Counted from the first letter of the stretch, positions 26,264 through 34,667 are shown. The stretch: 64,000 nt of DNA from Dyadobacter linearis (GCF_907165045.1 NZ_CAJRAU010000005.1:248001-312000); one strand, 5' to 3'. The notes: generated from the sequence alone by a model not told the origin. Translations and numbers: made by a program.

Positions 26264-28356
26264 AGGTAGATCCAGCCGGATGTTGACAAACTTTCAACCG
26301 CGGCAAATGTTGCCCGGGTAGGATTAATGATATCCTGGCTTGATACAGGTGGGTTTTCACCGTTTTTAACACAACTTAAAAGCTGTGCAAACTGATTCTT
26401 GTGTCCCTTGTCCTGTGCCGATTTTATTTTACCAAATGATTTGAATCCATAACCTGTAAGGCATTTGAAATCATCTAAAATCAATGTGCGACCCATCGAG
26501 CTGACTTCAATCCGTTCCTTTTGATAATGGTGATGACCGTTTGAGAAGTAATTCACAACTCCCGTGGATCCGTTTTCCTGCCGCAGCAAAATGCTTACAT
26601 TCTCGTGATCCTGCCCGGGCGATAGCGGAAATGCATTGCTGCACACGGCCGCAACAGGCGATTGGGTTAGGAATGCGATCAGATCAATGAAATGGCAGCA
26701 TTCACCCAGCATGCGTCCGCCCCCAACCTGCCGGTCTTTCAACCAGGCGTTTTCCGGTAAATGTCCTGCATTAACGGAAATCGTCACATGCATTAAATTA
26801 TTTCCCAACAACTCCCTCATTTTTACAACATAGGGAGAGAATCGGCGATTAAAGCCCACAAAAACCATTTTTTGAGAAGCATGCCAGGTTGCTATCACTT
26901 CATCCAGTTCGCTTGGAAAGATTGCCAGTGGCTTTTCTACAAAAACGTGCTTACCAGCGTTCAGAGCCTCTATTACTTGCCGCGCATGCTCATTGTGCCT
27001 GGTTGCAATCATCACCAGGTCGACCTCATTGTCTTCCAGAATATCCCGACTGCCAGTCGTCGCAAACGGTATCCTGTACTTTTGGGCAAGTTCAGAAGCA
27101 GTCAGCCCATTTGCACTGGATATGTACTTGATGGCAGCCCCTTTGAGCAGCGGCAGCATGGTTAGCCGGGTAAAATTCCCGGCGCCTATAATGCCAATAA
27201 CCGCTTCCGTAGGTTTGAAAAACAACTGTTTCGGCGGCATAACACGCTCTTTTATCGAAGCAGGATAATCAATTACAGTGGCCAGATTGGATTGGAAATC
27301 ATTTCCATAAATCAAAGGCGCATTTTCAAGAGTGATTGTTTCCGAAATCATTCCTTTTACATGGAGGGCGCCAGACTCAAACAAATGCAGTACCGACTGA
27401 AAATTCCGGTTCTCGGTCCAACGCACGTACGAATAGGGATAATCAACGCCCTGCTCTTCATATTGCCGGTCGTAGCGCCCCGGGCCGTACGAACAGGAAA
27501 CCTGAACAGTCAGCTCTTTCTCATAAAAATCAGCCCGACGTATATTCATACCAACCGAACCAACAACAACGATTTTTCCGCGTTTTCTTGAAATCAGCGC
27601 GGCTTGTCGCAAGATCGAATCGGAAGTAGAGGTAGCAGTTATCAACACACCATCAACACCGTTTCCTCCGTTCAAACCTAAAATTTCGTTTTGAAGTGGA
27701 TTCTTTGCCGGATTGATAACCTGCAATCCCCTGTCTCGCCCCAGCTGTATTCTTTTTTCATCAGTCTCCAAGCAAATTACCCGACAGCCGTTGATCCGAA
27801 GCAGCCCGGCCGTCAACAGACCTATTAAACCAAGTCCAATAACCGCTACCGTTTCGCCCAGTGCCGGTTTCAGCAGCCTTATCCCCTGCATTCCCACCGC
27901 AGCCATTACCGTAAAAACGGCATCTTCGTCGCTGACATTTTCTGGCACTTTCGCTACCAGATTGGTCGGAATGCACACTGCTTCTGCGTGGCAACCATTA
28001 TTGACAACGCGATCGCCGACCCGAAAACCTTCCACGCCCTCTCCAATCGCTATTACCTCGCCAACCTGACAATAACCGAGCGGCATCAATTGATCCAATC
28101 TGCTTGAAAGCATATTCACGGTATTGATGAACCCGTGCGACCGGATTTTGGCAAATGCATCGTCCAGTTTCTCAGGCTGCTGGCGGATTTTGGAGAGTAG
28201 TGAAGATTTGCCGAAGTTGACCAGCGTCCGCTCTGTCCCGGCGGAGATCAGGCTTTTTCGGGTTTTGATCAGGATGTAACCTTTCCTGATGGTGGGCACC
28301 GGGACTTCCCGAAGGGTAACTTTTCCCGTGCGAAGGTTTAGCGCGAGCTGTTTCAT
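26260..28356 (-). CDS. Bi-domain oxidoreductase (zinc-type ADH fused to Gfo/Idh/MocA)
   Basis: The 698-aa protein fuses two oxidoreductases. Residues 1-365 are MDR/alcohol-dehydrogenase-like (GEGVEGFRVGDRVV, nucleotide-binding VIGLGLIGLLTAGLL at 172-186). Residues 384-698 are Gfo/Idh/MocA-like (VIGIIGAGNFTRL at 386-398, EKPLAIFPSE near 475, GGGRMLGECCHFIDL). Such fusions occur in surface-polysaccharide clusters next to heparinase-like genes and glycosyltransferases, as here, and probably act on a nucleotide-sugar or a glycan residue. It is the first gene of a three-gene operon with overlapping ends. It is divergent from another Gfo/Idh gene (120-bp gap). Confidence 0.93.
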   Translation of the reverse strand: MKQLALNLRTGKVTLREVPVPTIRKGYILIKTRKSLISAGTERTLVNFGKSSLLSKIRQQPEKLDDAFAKIRSHGFINTVNMLSSRLDQLMPLGYCQVGEVIAIGEGVEGFRVGDRVVNNGCHAEAVCIPTNLVAKVPENVSDEDAVFTVMAAVGMQGIRLLKPALGETVAVIGLGLIGLLTAGLLRINGCRVICLETDEKRIQLGRDRGLQVINPAKNPLQNEILGLNGGNGVDGVLITATSTSDSILRQAALISRKRGKIVVVGSVGMNIRRADFYEKELTVQVSCSYGPGRYDRQYEEQGVDYPYSYVRWTENRNFQSVLHLFESGALHVKGMISETITLENAPLIYGNDFQSNLATVIDYPASIKERVMPPKQLFFKPTEAVIGIIGAGNFTRLTMLPLLKGAAIKYISSANGLTASELAQKYRIPFATTGSRDILEDNEVDLVMIATRHNEHARQVIEALNAGKHVFVEKPLAIFPSELDEVIATWHASQKMVFVGFNRRFSPYVVKMRELLGNNLMHVTISVNAGHLPENAWLKDRQVGGGRMLGECCHFIDLIAFLTQSPVAAVCSNAFPLSPGQDHENVSILLRQENGSTGVVNYFSNGHHHYQKERIEVSSMGRTLILDDFKCLTGYGFKSFGKIKSAQDKGHKNQFAQLLSCVKNGENPPVSSQDIINPTRATFAAVESLSTSGWIYL

Positions 28357-28476
28357 AGTGTTTGTGTGTGATTTGTTTGCAGGAGGCGACTAATTTGTCT
28401 GCCAATACAATGAACTCTGCTTTATAATTTTCCTAAATTCCCCTTTCCATTTTCCAGTACAACTGACATTTTAATA

Positions 28477-29634
28477 ATGAATAAACAGCTCAATATCGGT
28501 ATTATAGGTTACAAATTCATGGGCCGTGCACACAGCAATGCGTGGCTGAAAGCGCCATTATTTTTTGATATTCCCGCTCATCCGGTACTCAAAGTTGCCT
28601 GCGGAAGGCAGCAGGAATCGGTATCAGATTTTGCTCAAAAATGGGGCTGGGAGGAAACTGAGACGGATTGGAGGCGACTTATTGAACGCCCCGATATTGA
28701 TGTGATCGACATCGCATTACCCCAAAATCTACACTATGAAATTGCACTCGCAGCGGCCAAAGCGGGGAAGCATATATTTTGCGAAAAGCCGCTATCAATG
28801 AGCAGCCGGCAAGCTGAGGAAATGCTGAAAGTGTGCGAAGACAATAAAGTTGTCCATTATCTCAACCATAATTACCGGAGAGTACCCGCTGTTGCACACG
28901 CAAAAAAGATGCTCGAAGACGGTAAAATCGGCCGCATTTTTCATTGGCGTTGCTGTTACCAGCAAGACTGGATCGTGGACCCGGAATTTCCGCTTACCTG
29001 GCAATTGAAAAAGGAAGTGGCTCAGGCCGGGCCGCAATGGGATTTGAATTCACACGCCGTCGACCTCGCGCATTTTCTGGTGGGCGATATTTCGACTGTT
29101 TCCTGTTTAACCTCCAATTTCATCACTGAACGTCCGATTGCTAATGAAAATTCGTCGGGAAATTTGTCCGCGGAAGCATTGGGAAGTGAAAAAGGCGAAG
29201 TGACTGTGGAAGATGCGGCTCTAATGATGGTACGTTTCAAAAACGGCGCTGTCGGCTCTTTTGAGGCAACGAGGTTTGCTACGGGCAGAAAAAACCGACT
29301 TTCCTTTGAGATTTATGGAAGTAAGGGCAGTCTGGTTTTCGATATGGAAAAAATGAATGAGCTACAATACTTCTCACTTGCAGATCCGGAAGGCGACCAG
29401 GGATTCAGGACCATATTGGTAACCGAATCGGCGCATCCTTATGTAGGTAACTGGTGGCCGGCCGGGCATATTATTGGCTACGAACATGCATTTGTGCACG
29501 CAGTTGTGGATTTTGTAAAAGCGGTGGAAGAAAAAACGCCTATCAGCCCGGACTTTTCTGACGGTTTGAAAATCATGCAGGTATTGGAAGCCGGACTACA
29601 ATCTGCTGAATCAGGTCGGCAAATTCTTTTATAA
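28477..29634 (+). CDS. Gfo/Idh/MocA family oxidoreductase
   Basis: The 385-aa cytoplasmic protein has the N-terminal NAD(P)-binding motif GIIGYKFMGRAHSNAW, the family motif CEKPLSMS near residue 108, and the catalytic-region segment WDLNSHAVDLAHFLVGD. The long version with LNHNYRRVPAVAHAKKML resembles inositol or sugar dehydrogenases. It is followed 16 bp later by a TIM-barrel protein, so the two probably act in one sugar pathway. Substrate unknown. Confidence 0.93.
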   Translation: MNKQLNIGIIGYKFMGRAHSNAWLKAPLFFDIPAHPVLKVACGRQQESVSDFAQKWGWEETETDWRRLIERPDIDVIDIALPQNLHYEIALAAAKAGKHIFCEKPLSMSSRQAEEMLKVCEDNKVVHYLNHNYRRVPAVAHAKKMLEDGKIGRIFHWRCCYQQDWIVDPEFPLTWQLKKEVAQAGPQWDLNSHAVDLAHFLVGDISTVSCLTSNFITERPIANENSSGNLSAEALGSEKGEVTVEDAALMMVRFKNGAVGSFEATRFATGRKNRLSFEIYGSKGSLVFDMEKMNELQYFSLADPEGDQGFRTILVTESAHPYVGNWWPAGHIIGYEHAFVHAVVDFVKAVEEKTPISPDFSDGLKIMQVLEAGLQSAESGRQILL

Positions 29635-29650
29635 CAAAAACAAAACCGGG

Positions 29651-30559
29651 ATGAACAGGCGCAAACTCATGAGAAAAACAGCAGCATTTTTGATACAATG
29701 CATTCTTATATTAATGTTGATGCCAGGTTCATCCCAGGCTCAAAAAAGCGTTTTTCGGAAGGATAATCTGATCGCCTGGTGTATTGTCCCTTACGATAGC
29801 AAGAACCGGGGGCCGGTGGAGAGGTCGGAAATGCTTAATAAGCTGGGGATTAAAATGCTGGCTTATGACTGGCGTGAAAAGCATATTGCAGAGTTTGATG
29901 CTGAAATGGAAGCGCTTAAAAAGCACAATATCAAATTGCAGGCATTCTGGCTGCATTCGGGATCAAATCCGGAGAATGACAAAACGCTGCCTATCATACT
30001 GGACGTTTTGAAAAGGCACAATATCAAAACAGAGATCTGGTGCATGATCGCCGGGATTAAGGATCTCGATAAAATGACGCAACAGGAAAAGGTCGAAGCG
30101 CATGCAAAACCACTGACGTATATAGCAGACAGGGCGGCTGAGATTGGTTGTAAAGTGGGCGTTTACAATCATGGAGGCTGGTATGGAGATCCTGTAAATC
30201 AGTTGGAATTGATCAAATATGTGAACAGACCGAATATTGGCATCGTATATAACCTGCATCACGCCGAAGCTGACCTCGAAACTTTCCCCAAATTTTATCC
30301 CAAAATCCTGCCGCATTTGCTGGCAATTAACCTGGCTGGCTTAATAAAAGGTAATCCGGTTAAAGTGGTACCGGTTGGTCAGGGCGACTCGGAGCTGGAA
30401 ATGATGCGGATCATTCATAAAAGCAGCTATCGTGGTCCGATAGGTATTATCAATGAGGAATTTGCGCCGGATGCAGAAGATGGATTGAAGATTAATATGG
30501 CGGGTTTGAAAGAGATATTGAAGGAGCTGGGAGATGAGGAAGGATTGAAAAGCTATTGA
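29651..30559 (+). CDS. Secreted TIM-barrel sugar isomerase/epimerase-like protein
   Basis: The 302-aa protein has an N-terminal signal (basic MNRRKLMRKTAAF, hydrophobic stretch, cleavage near SSQA) and an AP-endonuclease-2-type TIM barrel: LGIKMLAYDW, NIKLQAFWLHSG, KVGVYNHGGW and the C-terminal GPIGIINEEFAPDAEDGL. The family includes xylose isomerases and sugar epimerases. Exported versions are common in Bacteroidota and pair with Gfo/Idh oxidoreductases, as here. The reaction is not known. Confidence 0.88.
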   Translation: MNRRKLMRKTAAFLIQCILILMLMPGSSQAQKSVFRKDNLIAWCIVPYDSKNRGPVERSEMLNKLGIKMLAYDWREKHIAEFDAEMEALKKHNIKLQAFWLHSGSNPENDKTLPIILDVLKRHNIKTEIWCMIAGIKDLDKMTQQEKVEAHAKPLTYIADRAAEIGCKVGVYNHGGWYGDPVNQLELIKYVNRPNIGIVYNLHHAEADLETFPKFYPKILPHLLAINLAGLIKGNPVKVVPVGQGDSELEMMRIIHKSSYRGPIGIINEEFAPDAEDGLKINMAGLKEILKELGDEEGLKSY

Positions 30560-30642
30560 AATAAAAAGATTTAATATGATATAATGAATATAGTCAGTTA
30601 TCGTTGACTGTTTATATTCCTCTTAATCAAATCCTTGGCCTC

Positions 30643-31161
30643 ATGAAAAACATTATTCTTTTGCTCTGTCTTGGCTTTGTGGTAACAAGCGGCTGTAAAC
30701 GATCTGGGCCCGCCGACCCCGAGTCATTTGAAATGCCTTATTTTAATCAGGTCAATATTATTTTTAGGGAAACTCAAATTCAATGCCTGCTGGATCATTG
30801 GTATGCGGAAACTTACAAAGAAGAGCAGCCGATCGTGTTCCGGGTAATTAATGATGTTGCGGCTTACAATGCATTTTTCAGCTGCAAACCTGGTTCCATA
30901 GTCAGAACCATAGATTTTTCTAAAAATTCTCTGTTGGTAGGGATGAAAGCTGATCTGGGAAAACCGGTTAATTCGCCGGTCAACATTCGTAAAATGGAGC
31001 AGAATCTTACTCAGGAAGCGAATGGGGATTACTTATTACAAGTTACCGTAACCGGCCGCCAAGGAGGATCAGCGGGAGGCGGCGAATGGTTCGGCTTTGC
31101 CTCGCTGGTGCCAAAAATTCAGAATGATGTGAAGTTGGAGATGAAGTATGAGTTTGATTGA
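30643..31161 (+). CDS. Putative lipoprotein, function unknown
   Basis: The start at ATG 30643 gives 172 aa with a lipoprotein signal (MKNIILLLCLGFVVTSGC, lipobox Cys18). The mature part includes QPIVFRVINDVAAYNAFFSC and DFSKNSLLVGMKADLG, and ends in beta-rich VTVTGRQGGSAGGGEWFGFA. The layout recalls protease-complex-inhibitor-like lipoproteins, but I am not sure. The 13 codons upstream of the ATG are not signal-like. The stop codon is directly followed by a 22-bp tRNA-like fragment. Confidence 0.72.
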   Translation: MKNIILLLCLGFVVTSGCKRSGPADPESFEMPYFNQVNIIFRETQIQCLLDHWYAETYKEEQPIVFRVINDVAAYNAFFSCKPGSIVRTIDFSKNSLLVGMKADLGKPVNSPVNIRKMEQNLTQEANGDYLLQVTVTGRQGGSAGGGEWFGFASLVPKIQNDVKLEMKYEFD

Positions 31162-31183
31162 GCTTTTAAGGCAGATGCTCTGA
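31162..31183 (-). repeat. tRNA-Val fragment (22 bp, one mismatch)
   Basis: The bases 31162-31183 match 31268-31289 inside the tRNA-Val gene at 21 of 22 positions, in the same orientation; the mismatch falls in the anticodon. The copy covers the D-arm side to the anticodon loop and begins directly after the stop codon of the lipoprotein gene. Confidence 0.8.
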
Positions 31184-31201
31184 CATTGTATCAGAAACGA
31201 A

Positions 31202-31227
31202 AAAAGGCGCTAAAACTAGCGCCTTTT
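31202..31227. terminator. Terminator of tRNA-Val (bidirectional)
   Basis: AAAAGGCGCTA pairs perfectly with TAGCGCCTTTT around an AAAC loop. It lies just past the 3' end of the tRNA on the minus strand and could also end the plus-strand lipoprotein gene. Confidence 0.9.
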
Positions 31228-31234
31228 GTAATCG

Positions 31235-31309
31235 TGGGAGTTGAGGGATTCGAACCCCCGACCCTCTGCTTGTAAGGCAGATGCTCTGAACCAACTGAGC
31301 TAAACTCCC
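31235..31309 (-). tRNA. tRNA-Val (anticodon UAC)
   Basis: The minus strand folds into a full cloverleaf of 75 nt: acceptor GGGAGTT with AACTCCC plus discriminator A, D-arm TAGCTCAGTTGG, anticodon stem TCTGC/GCAGA with loop CTTACAA, and T-arm GGGGGTTCGAATCCC. The anticodon TAC reads valine. CCA is not encoded. Confidence 0.96.
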
Positions 31310-31331
31310 TTTTCCCCGTCGTTTGGGAGTG

Positions 31332-31363
31332 CAAATATGTGCGACTAATTCTTCCTCTGCAAA
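31332..31363 (-). promoter_or_regulatory. Promoter of tRNA-Val
   Basis: Read on the minus strand: TTTG (31363-31360), 20 bp, then CATATTTG (31339-31332), one base off TAnnTTTG. It lies 23 bp before the tRNA 5' end, as expected for a Bacteroidota promoter. Confidence 0.6.
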
Positions 31364-31418
31364 TATTTTAGACAAAAAAATTAAAAAAACTTGCAAATAA
31401 CTGAGAATCAAATACCAA

Positions 31419-32150
31419 TCATTCGAAGTTTAAATACAGTGTCACGGTATGTGTGGACAGTTTATTAATGCCGGAACCGATAGAATTTTTAGAAGGCTGA
31501 AACATATTCGTTAATCCATGAGAAAAACGAAGCTCCGGCGCAAACTTGAAGAACTCGAAAAACTGCTCATAACCTACACCATAATCTATTGAAAAATCGG
31601 TCGATTTCGTGTCCAGGCGCGAAGAGTTACCCCTACTTCTTTTCACATTCGTCTCAATTCCGAGCGTTACCCCGGCGACCATATACATTCTGGAATTGAC
31701 GCGGCGGAGCGATTTATATTTAAGCAGCAAAGGCACTTCGATCCAGGTAGACTCCCGTTTTTCGACTTTGTCCGTACCATTTGGATAACTGAACTTAACC
31801 TGTCGCTCATACAAAGAGACCGATGGAGTAGTGCGCAGGTCAAAATGTTCGGTTAGGAATGCATTAACGGTAAAGCCCATGCGGAACGAAGCCTGGGTAG
31901 GCGACTGGATCACAAACGCCGAATCCTTTGCCAGGAAATCACTATTATGCTTGATATTAAATCTGGTAAAAGGCACCGCAAACAAAATCCCGTAATGGAT
32001 TGGCTTGTCGTCGTAGTATTCCAGGTGTTTCCTTCTGTAACCAACACCCTGCGCCTTAATATCCTGCGCCGCGACCAATAGCAGCAGCATTCCGAAAACT
32101 ATTTTTGCCCGATGTAAATGGAGCAGATCCCGAAGGTGAGTGATATGCAT
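31419..32150 (-). CDS. porT: PorT-like outer-membrane beta-barrel protein (type IX secretion)
   Basis: PorT is an eight-stranded outer-membrane barrel needed for type IX secretion and gliding. The 243-aa protein has a signal (FGMLLLLVAAQDIKAQ), an early HYGILFAVPFTRFNIKHN strand pair, ESTWIEVPLLLKYKS, and a terminal strand ending in Phe-Glu. A porT gene directly downstream of ubiE is, to my knowledge, a common arrangement in this phylum. The ATG at 32150 overlaps ubiE by 52 bp; an internal ATG at 32090 would leave a very short signal. Confidence 0.82.
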   Translation of the reverse strand: MHITHLRDLLHLHRAKIVFGMLLLLVAAQDIKAQGVGYRRKHLEYYDDKPIHYGILFAVPFTRFNIKHNSDFLAKDSAFVIQSPTQASFRMGFTVNAFLTEHFDLRTTPSVSLYERQVKFSYPNGTDKVEKRESTWIEVPLLLKYKSLRRVNSRMYMVAGVTLGIETNVKRSRGNSSRLDTKSTDFSIDYGVGYEQFFEFFKFAPELRFSHGLTNMFQPSKNSIGSGINKLSTHTVTLYLNFE

Positions 32151-32821
32151 TTGGTATTAATAAAACCTGCTTTCTTATAAATTTCAAGGAAGGCTTCTCC
32201 ATCCGGAAACGCCTGGACCGACTCCGGCAGATAAGTATACGCTGCGCTGTCCTTTGAGACGGTCTTTCCTATGATTGGTAATATGTATTTGAAATAAAAA
32301 TTATAGAACTGCTTGAACGGGAAGCTGCGCGGCTTGGAAAATTCCACGACCACACAATTTCCTCCTGGCTTCATCACGCGGTTCATTTCTGTCAACCCTG
32401 CCAGCAAATTCTGAAAATTGCGTACTCCAAACGAAACGATTATGGCGTCAAAATAATTGTCTGCAAAAGTCAAACTTTCCGAATCGCCCGTTTGAAGGGA
32501 TATAATGTCCTGTTTACCAATTTTAGCGATCTTTTCCCGACCAACTGCAAGCATTCCCTCCGAGATATCGACTCCAATAATTTTGTCAGGATTCAATGCC
32601 AGTGCCTCGATCGCGAAATCGCCTGTACCAGTGGCAATATCCAGAATAATCTTTGGCTGCTGTTTCCTCAGCAATTTGATCGCTCTTTTTCTCCAATAGA
32701 TATCCACACCCGCGCTGAGGACGTGGTTCAGCAGGTCGTATTTGGGAGAAATATTGTCAAACATTTCTGCCACCTGCTCACGTTTGCTGCCTTCTTTGTC
32801 TTTATATGGTACTACACTCAT
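32099..32821 (-). CDS. ubiE: Demethylmenaquinone methyltransferase
   Basis: UbiE/MenG makes the final S-adenosylmethionine-dependent C-methylation of menaquinone. The start at ATG 32821 gives 240 aa. The motifs are KYDLLNHVLSAGVDIYWRK, SAM-binding ILDIATGTGDFAIEA, DNYFDAIIVSFGVRNFQN, and MKPGGNCVVVEFSKP. Menaquinone is the usual Bacteroidota quinone and fits the complex I and Fe-S redox genes in this window. It overlaps the downstream porT gene. Confidence 0.95.
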   Translation of the reverse strand: MSVVPYKDKEGSKREQVAEMFDNISPKYDLLNHVLSAGVDIYWRKRAIKLLRKQQPKIILDIATGTGDFAIEALALNPDKIIGVDISEGMLAVGREKIAKIGKQDIISLQTGDSESLTFADNYFDAIIVSFGVRNFQNLLAGLTEMNRVMKPGGNCVVVEFSKPRSFPFKQFYNFYFKYILPIIGKTVSKDSAAYTYLPESVQAFPDGEAFLEIYKKAGFINTKCISLTFGICSIYIGQK

Positions 32822-32848
32822 TTCGTTTTCGGTAAATACAACTATGAA

Positions 32849-32856
32849 CAAATCTA
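32849..32856 (-). promoter_or_regulatory. Possible -7 element of ubiE-porT
   Basis: On the minus strand this is TAGATTTG, a match to TAnnTTTG, 28 bp upstream of the ubiE ATG. No clear TTTG lies 19-21 bp further upstream. Confidence 0.4.
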
Positions 32857-32969
32857 ACAGATAATTGCGGTTCCGCGTTTACGGGCCGAGCTATATTACG
32901 GTAACTGGTTGACGAAAAGCGTAAACCGGCGTCTAAATAGGTAGATGGTCAATGCTAAAACCAATACCT

Positions 32970-33755
32970 ATGCGACAATTATATTCCACTTTCCTGGCAA
33001 TTTTTTTAACGGTCACACTCTACGGACAACCGGCTTCTAACCAGTATTCAACGAACGGTATTAGTGGCAAAAAGAGTTACGATCGAAAAGCAAAGCATCC
33101 TGTATTTGTGAACCTGCGCGGCGGTATGACGCAGTTTTTTGGTGAATTGAATGAACAGGATATGCAAACGGTGGTCGGGGTGAGTTTGGGGAAATGTTTG
33201 AAAAAAGAGTTTGCTATTCAAATAGATTACAATGCAGGTAAAGTCGGAGGCCAGAAATCGCGATTTTTCAACTCCTATTTTATCAATGAGTTTAATACAA
33301 TTGAACTGCTGGCAAAGTGGGATTTGACGGAACAATTTAACAGGCTGGAACCCGGTCCGCTGCATTTGACAGTTTATGGAGGGTTTGGGCAAATCTATTT
33401 TTCTGCAAATGCATTCGATCTGGACAATAATGAAATTGTGCGGTTCACGAATAGTAAGTTAAGCGCACGAAATCCGCTTTTTCTGCGCTGGGGACCTGCA
33501 AGTGGCCCTCGGGGAATTAAGAAAACGCGGGAAGGTATATTGCCGGTCGGCACTACTTTGGAATTTTCCTTGTTGCCTGCTATGAAATTGAGCATCGATT
33601 ACCGGTTCTATTTTGTGCGGACTGATAAAATGGACGCCACTTCGGGCCAGAGGCTGCTCAACCCGGAAGAAGCCGAATCTTATAGTAACACGCCCAACGA
33701 CAAGTTCAGCTTTCTTTCATTTACTTTGAATTGTAAATTTGGGAAGCCAAAATAG
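32970..33755 (+). CDS. Outer-membrane beta-barrel protein, function unknown
   Basis: Starting at ATG 32970 (preferred over 32952 because it gives a clean signal, MRQLYSTFLAIFLTVTLYGQ), the protein has 261 aa. Alternating polar and hydrophobic strands (VFVNLRGGMTQFFGELNEQD, LHLTVYGGFGQIYFSANAF, LSIDYRFYFVRTDK) and a final FLSFTLNCKFGKPK indicate an outer-membrane barrel. No specific family is recognised. Confidence 0.78.
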   Translation: MRQLYSTFLAIFLTVTLYGQPASNQYSTNGISGKKSYDRKAKHPVFVNLRGGMTQFFGELNEQDMQTVVGVSLGKCLKKEFAIQIDYNAGKVGGQKSRFFNSYFINEFNTIELLAKWDLTEQFNRLEPGPLHLTVYGGFGQIYFSANAFDLDNNEIVRFTNSKLSARNPLFLRWGPASGPRGIKKTREGILPVGTTLEFSLLPAMKLSIDYRFYFVRTDKMDATSGQRLLNPEEAESYSNTPNDKFSFLSFTLNCKFGKPK

Positions 33756-33776
33756 CCAGAATATAACATCAACAAA

Positions 33777-34358
33777 ATGCCATTTAACACCGTTAACTAC
33801 AAGCTTTATCCGTCCTTACTGAACTGTTATGATCGCTTTGAAAAAGGCTATCTGACAGAACAAGAGCTGATTAACAGAGTTAACCGCGTGCCGACTCCGC
33901 AAACCGACGCGCAGAAAAAGGGAGTGTCTTTTGAAGACGCTGTGATCAAGGGTATTGATGAAGAAATGTTCGACCCGGAGATCCTGTCACAAGTCCGGGC
34001 GTTGCTCCCGCGCCCGATGTTACGCACTCAATTTTACTGCGAATATCAACTCAACGATGTGTTACTTTATGGTTATGTGGATGTTTTGGGAAAAATGTTA
34101 GCCGTAGATATTAAAACAACAAGCAACTATAAACCAGGCAACTACGCAGTAAATCACCAGAATTTTTACCTCCCAGCATTACGCCCGAAAGGTATCCGCA
34201 GCCTGCGCTACATTATCACTGATTTTACCCAGGTGTACGAAGAAGAATACGACCACTCCCTCGACCTTTCCCAACAAGAAATGCAGATCAAATCGTTTTG
34301 TGATTTTCTTGAAGCACACCGGGCGGAGATTACGGATCGGCGGGTTTTTGGGAGTTAG
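33777..34358 (+). CDS. PD-(D/E)XK nuclease-like protein
   Basis: The 193-aa protein has the pattern of the PD-(D/E)XK nuclease fold: Glu53 in GVSFEDAVIKG, Asp102 in LYGYVDVLGKM, Asp111-x-Lys113 in LAVDIKTTSNY, and Gln128 in NHQNFYLPAL, in the right order and spacing. Family members cut DNA or serve as nuclease-like subunits. The protein is short and has no helicase or other partner domain. It follows a beta-barrel gene by 21 bp and converges on a small gene, with their stops overlapping. Its role is unknown; a phage- or repair-related function is possible. Confidence 0.72.
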   Translation: MPFNTVNYKLYPSLLNCYDRFEKGYLTEQELINRVNRVPTPQTDAQKKGVSFEDAVIKGIDEEMFDPEILSQVRALLPRPMLRTQFYCEYQLNDVLLYGYVDVLGKMLAVDIKTTSNYKPGNYAVNHQNFYLPALRPKGIRSLRYIITDFTQVYEEEYDHSLDLSQQEMQIKSFCDFLEAHRAEITDRRVFGS

Positions 34359-34612
34359 TTTGTCCAGATTTTCTCTTCTTTTAGACAGTTCTGTAAAAAT
34401 TCTTTCGCCGACACTTCCGAATAATCTGCCACAAATCGTTGCGCACAACTCGCATTGTTAAATTTCGCCTGCGTTCCCAGCATTAACTCCGTTCCCGCGG
34501 AGTTAGTTACAAAAGTCTTGATACAAACAATTTCTTGCCCTTCTTCATTACAATCACGGTGGAGGCAGATTTCGGTTTGAGTTTCTGGGAGGGCGATGAT
34601 TTTGAAGTTCAT
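34355..34612 (-). CDS. Small protein of 85 aa, function unknown
   Basis: The start at ATG 34612 gives 85 aa beginning MNFKIIALPETQTEICLHRD; the frame runs further upstream without protein-like content. It contains four cysteines (CLHRDC, IVCIKTF, NASCAQRF) and is predicted soluble. Its stop overlaps the PD-(D/E)XK gene stop (TTAG). A good promoter lies at 34638-34667. It is divergent from the XRE regulator gene. I do not recognise a family. Confidence 0.65.
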   Translation of the reverse strand: MNFKIIALPETQTEICLHRDCNEEGQEIVCIKTFVTNSAGTELMLGTQAKFNNASCAQRFVADYSEVSAKEFLQNCLKEEKIWTN

Positions 34613-34637
34613 AGGATGTATAGTTTTAATTGGTTCA

Positions 34638-34667
34638 CAAAGATAAGCATGCCACCCAGAATACAAC
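34638..34667 (-). promoter_or_regulatory. Promoter of the 85-aa gene
   Basis: On the minus strand: GTTG (34667-34664), 18 bp, then TATCTTTG (34645-34638), a full match to TAnnTTTG, 26 bp before the ATG. Confidence 0.5.

Noticed and set aside
31166-31411. 81-codon minus-strand frame across tRNA-Val
   Set aside because: It reads through the tRNA and its terminator; the tRNA explains the sequence.
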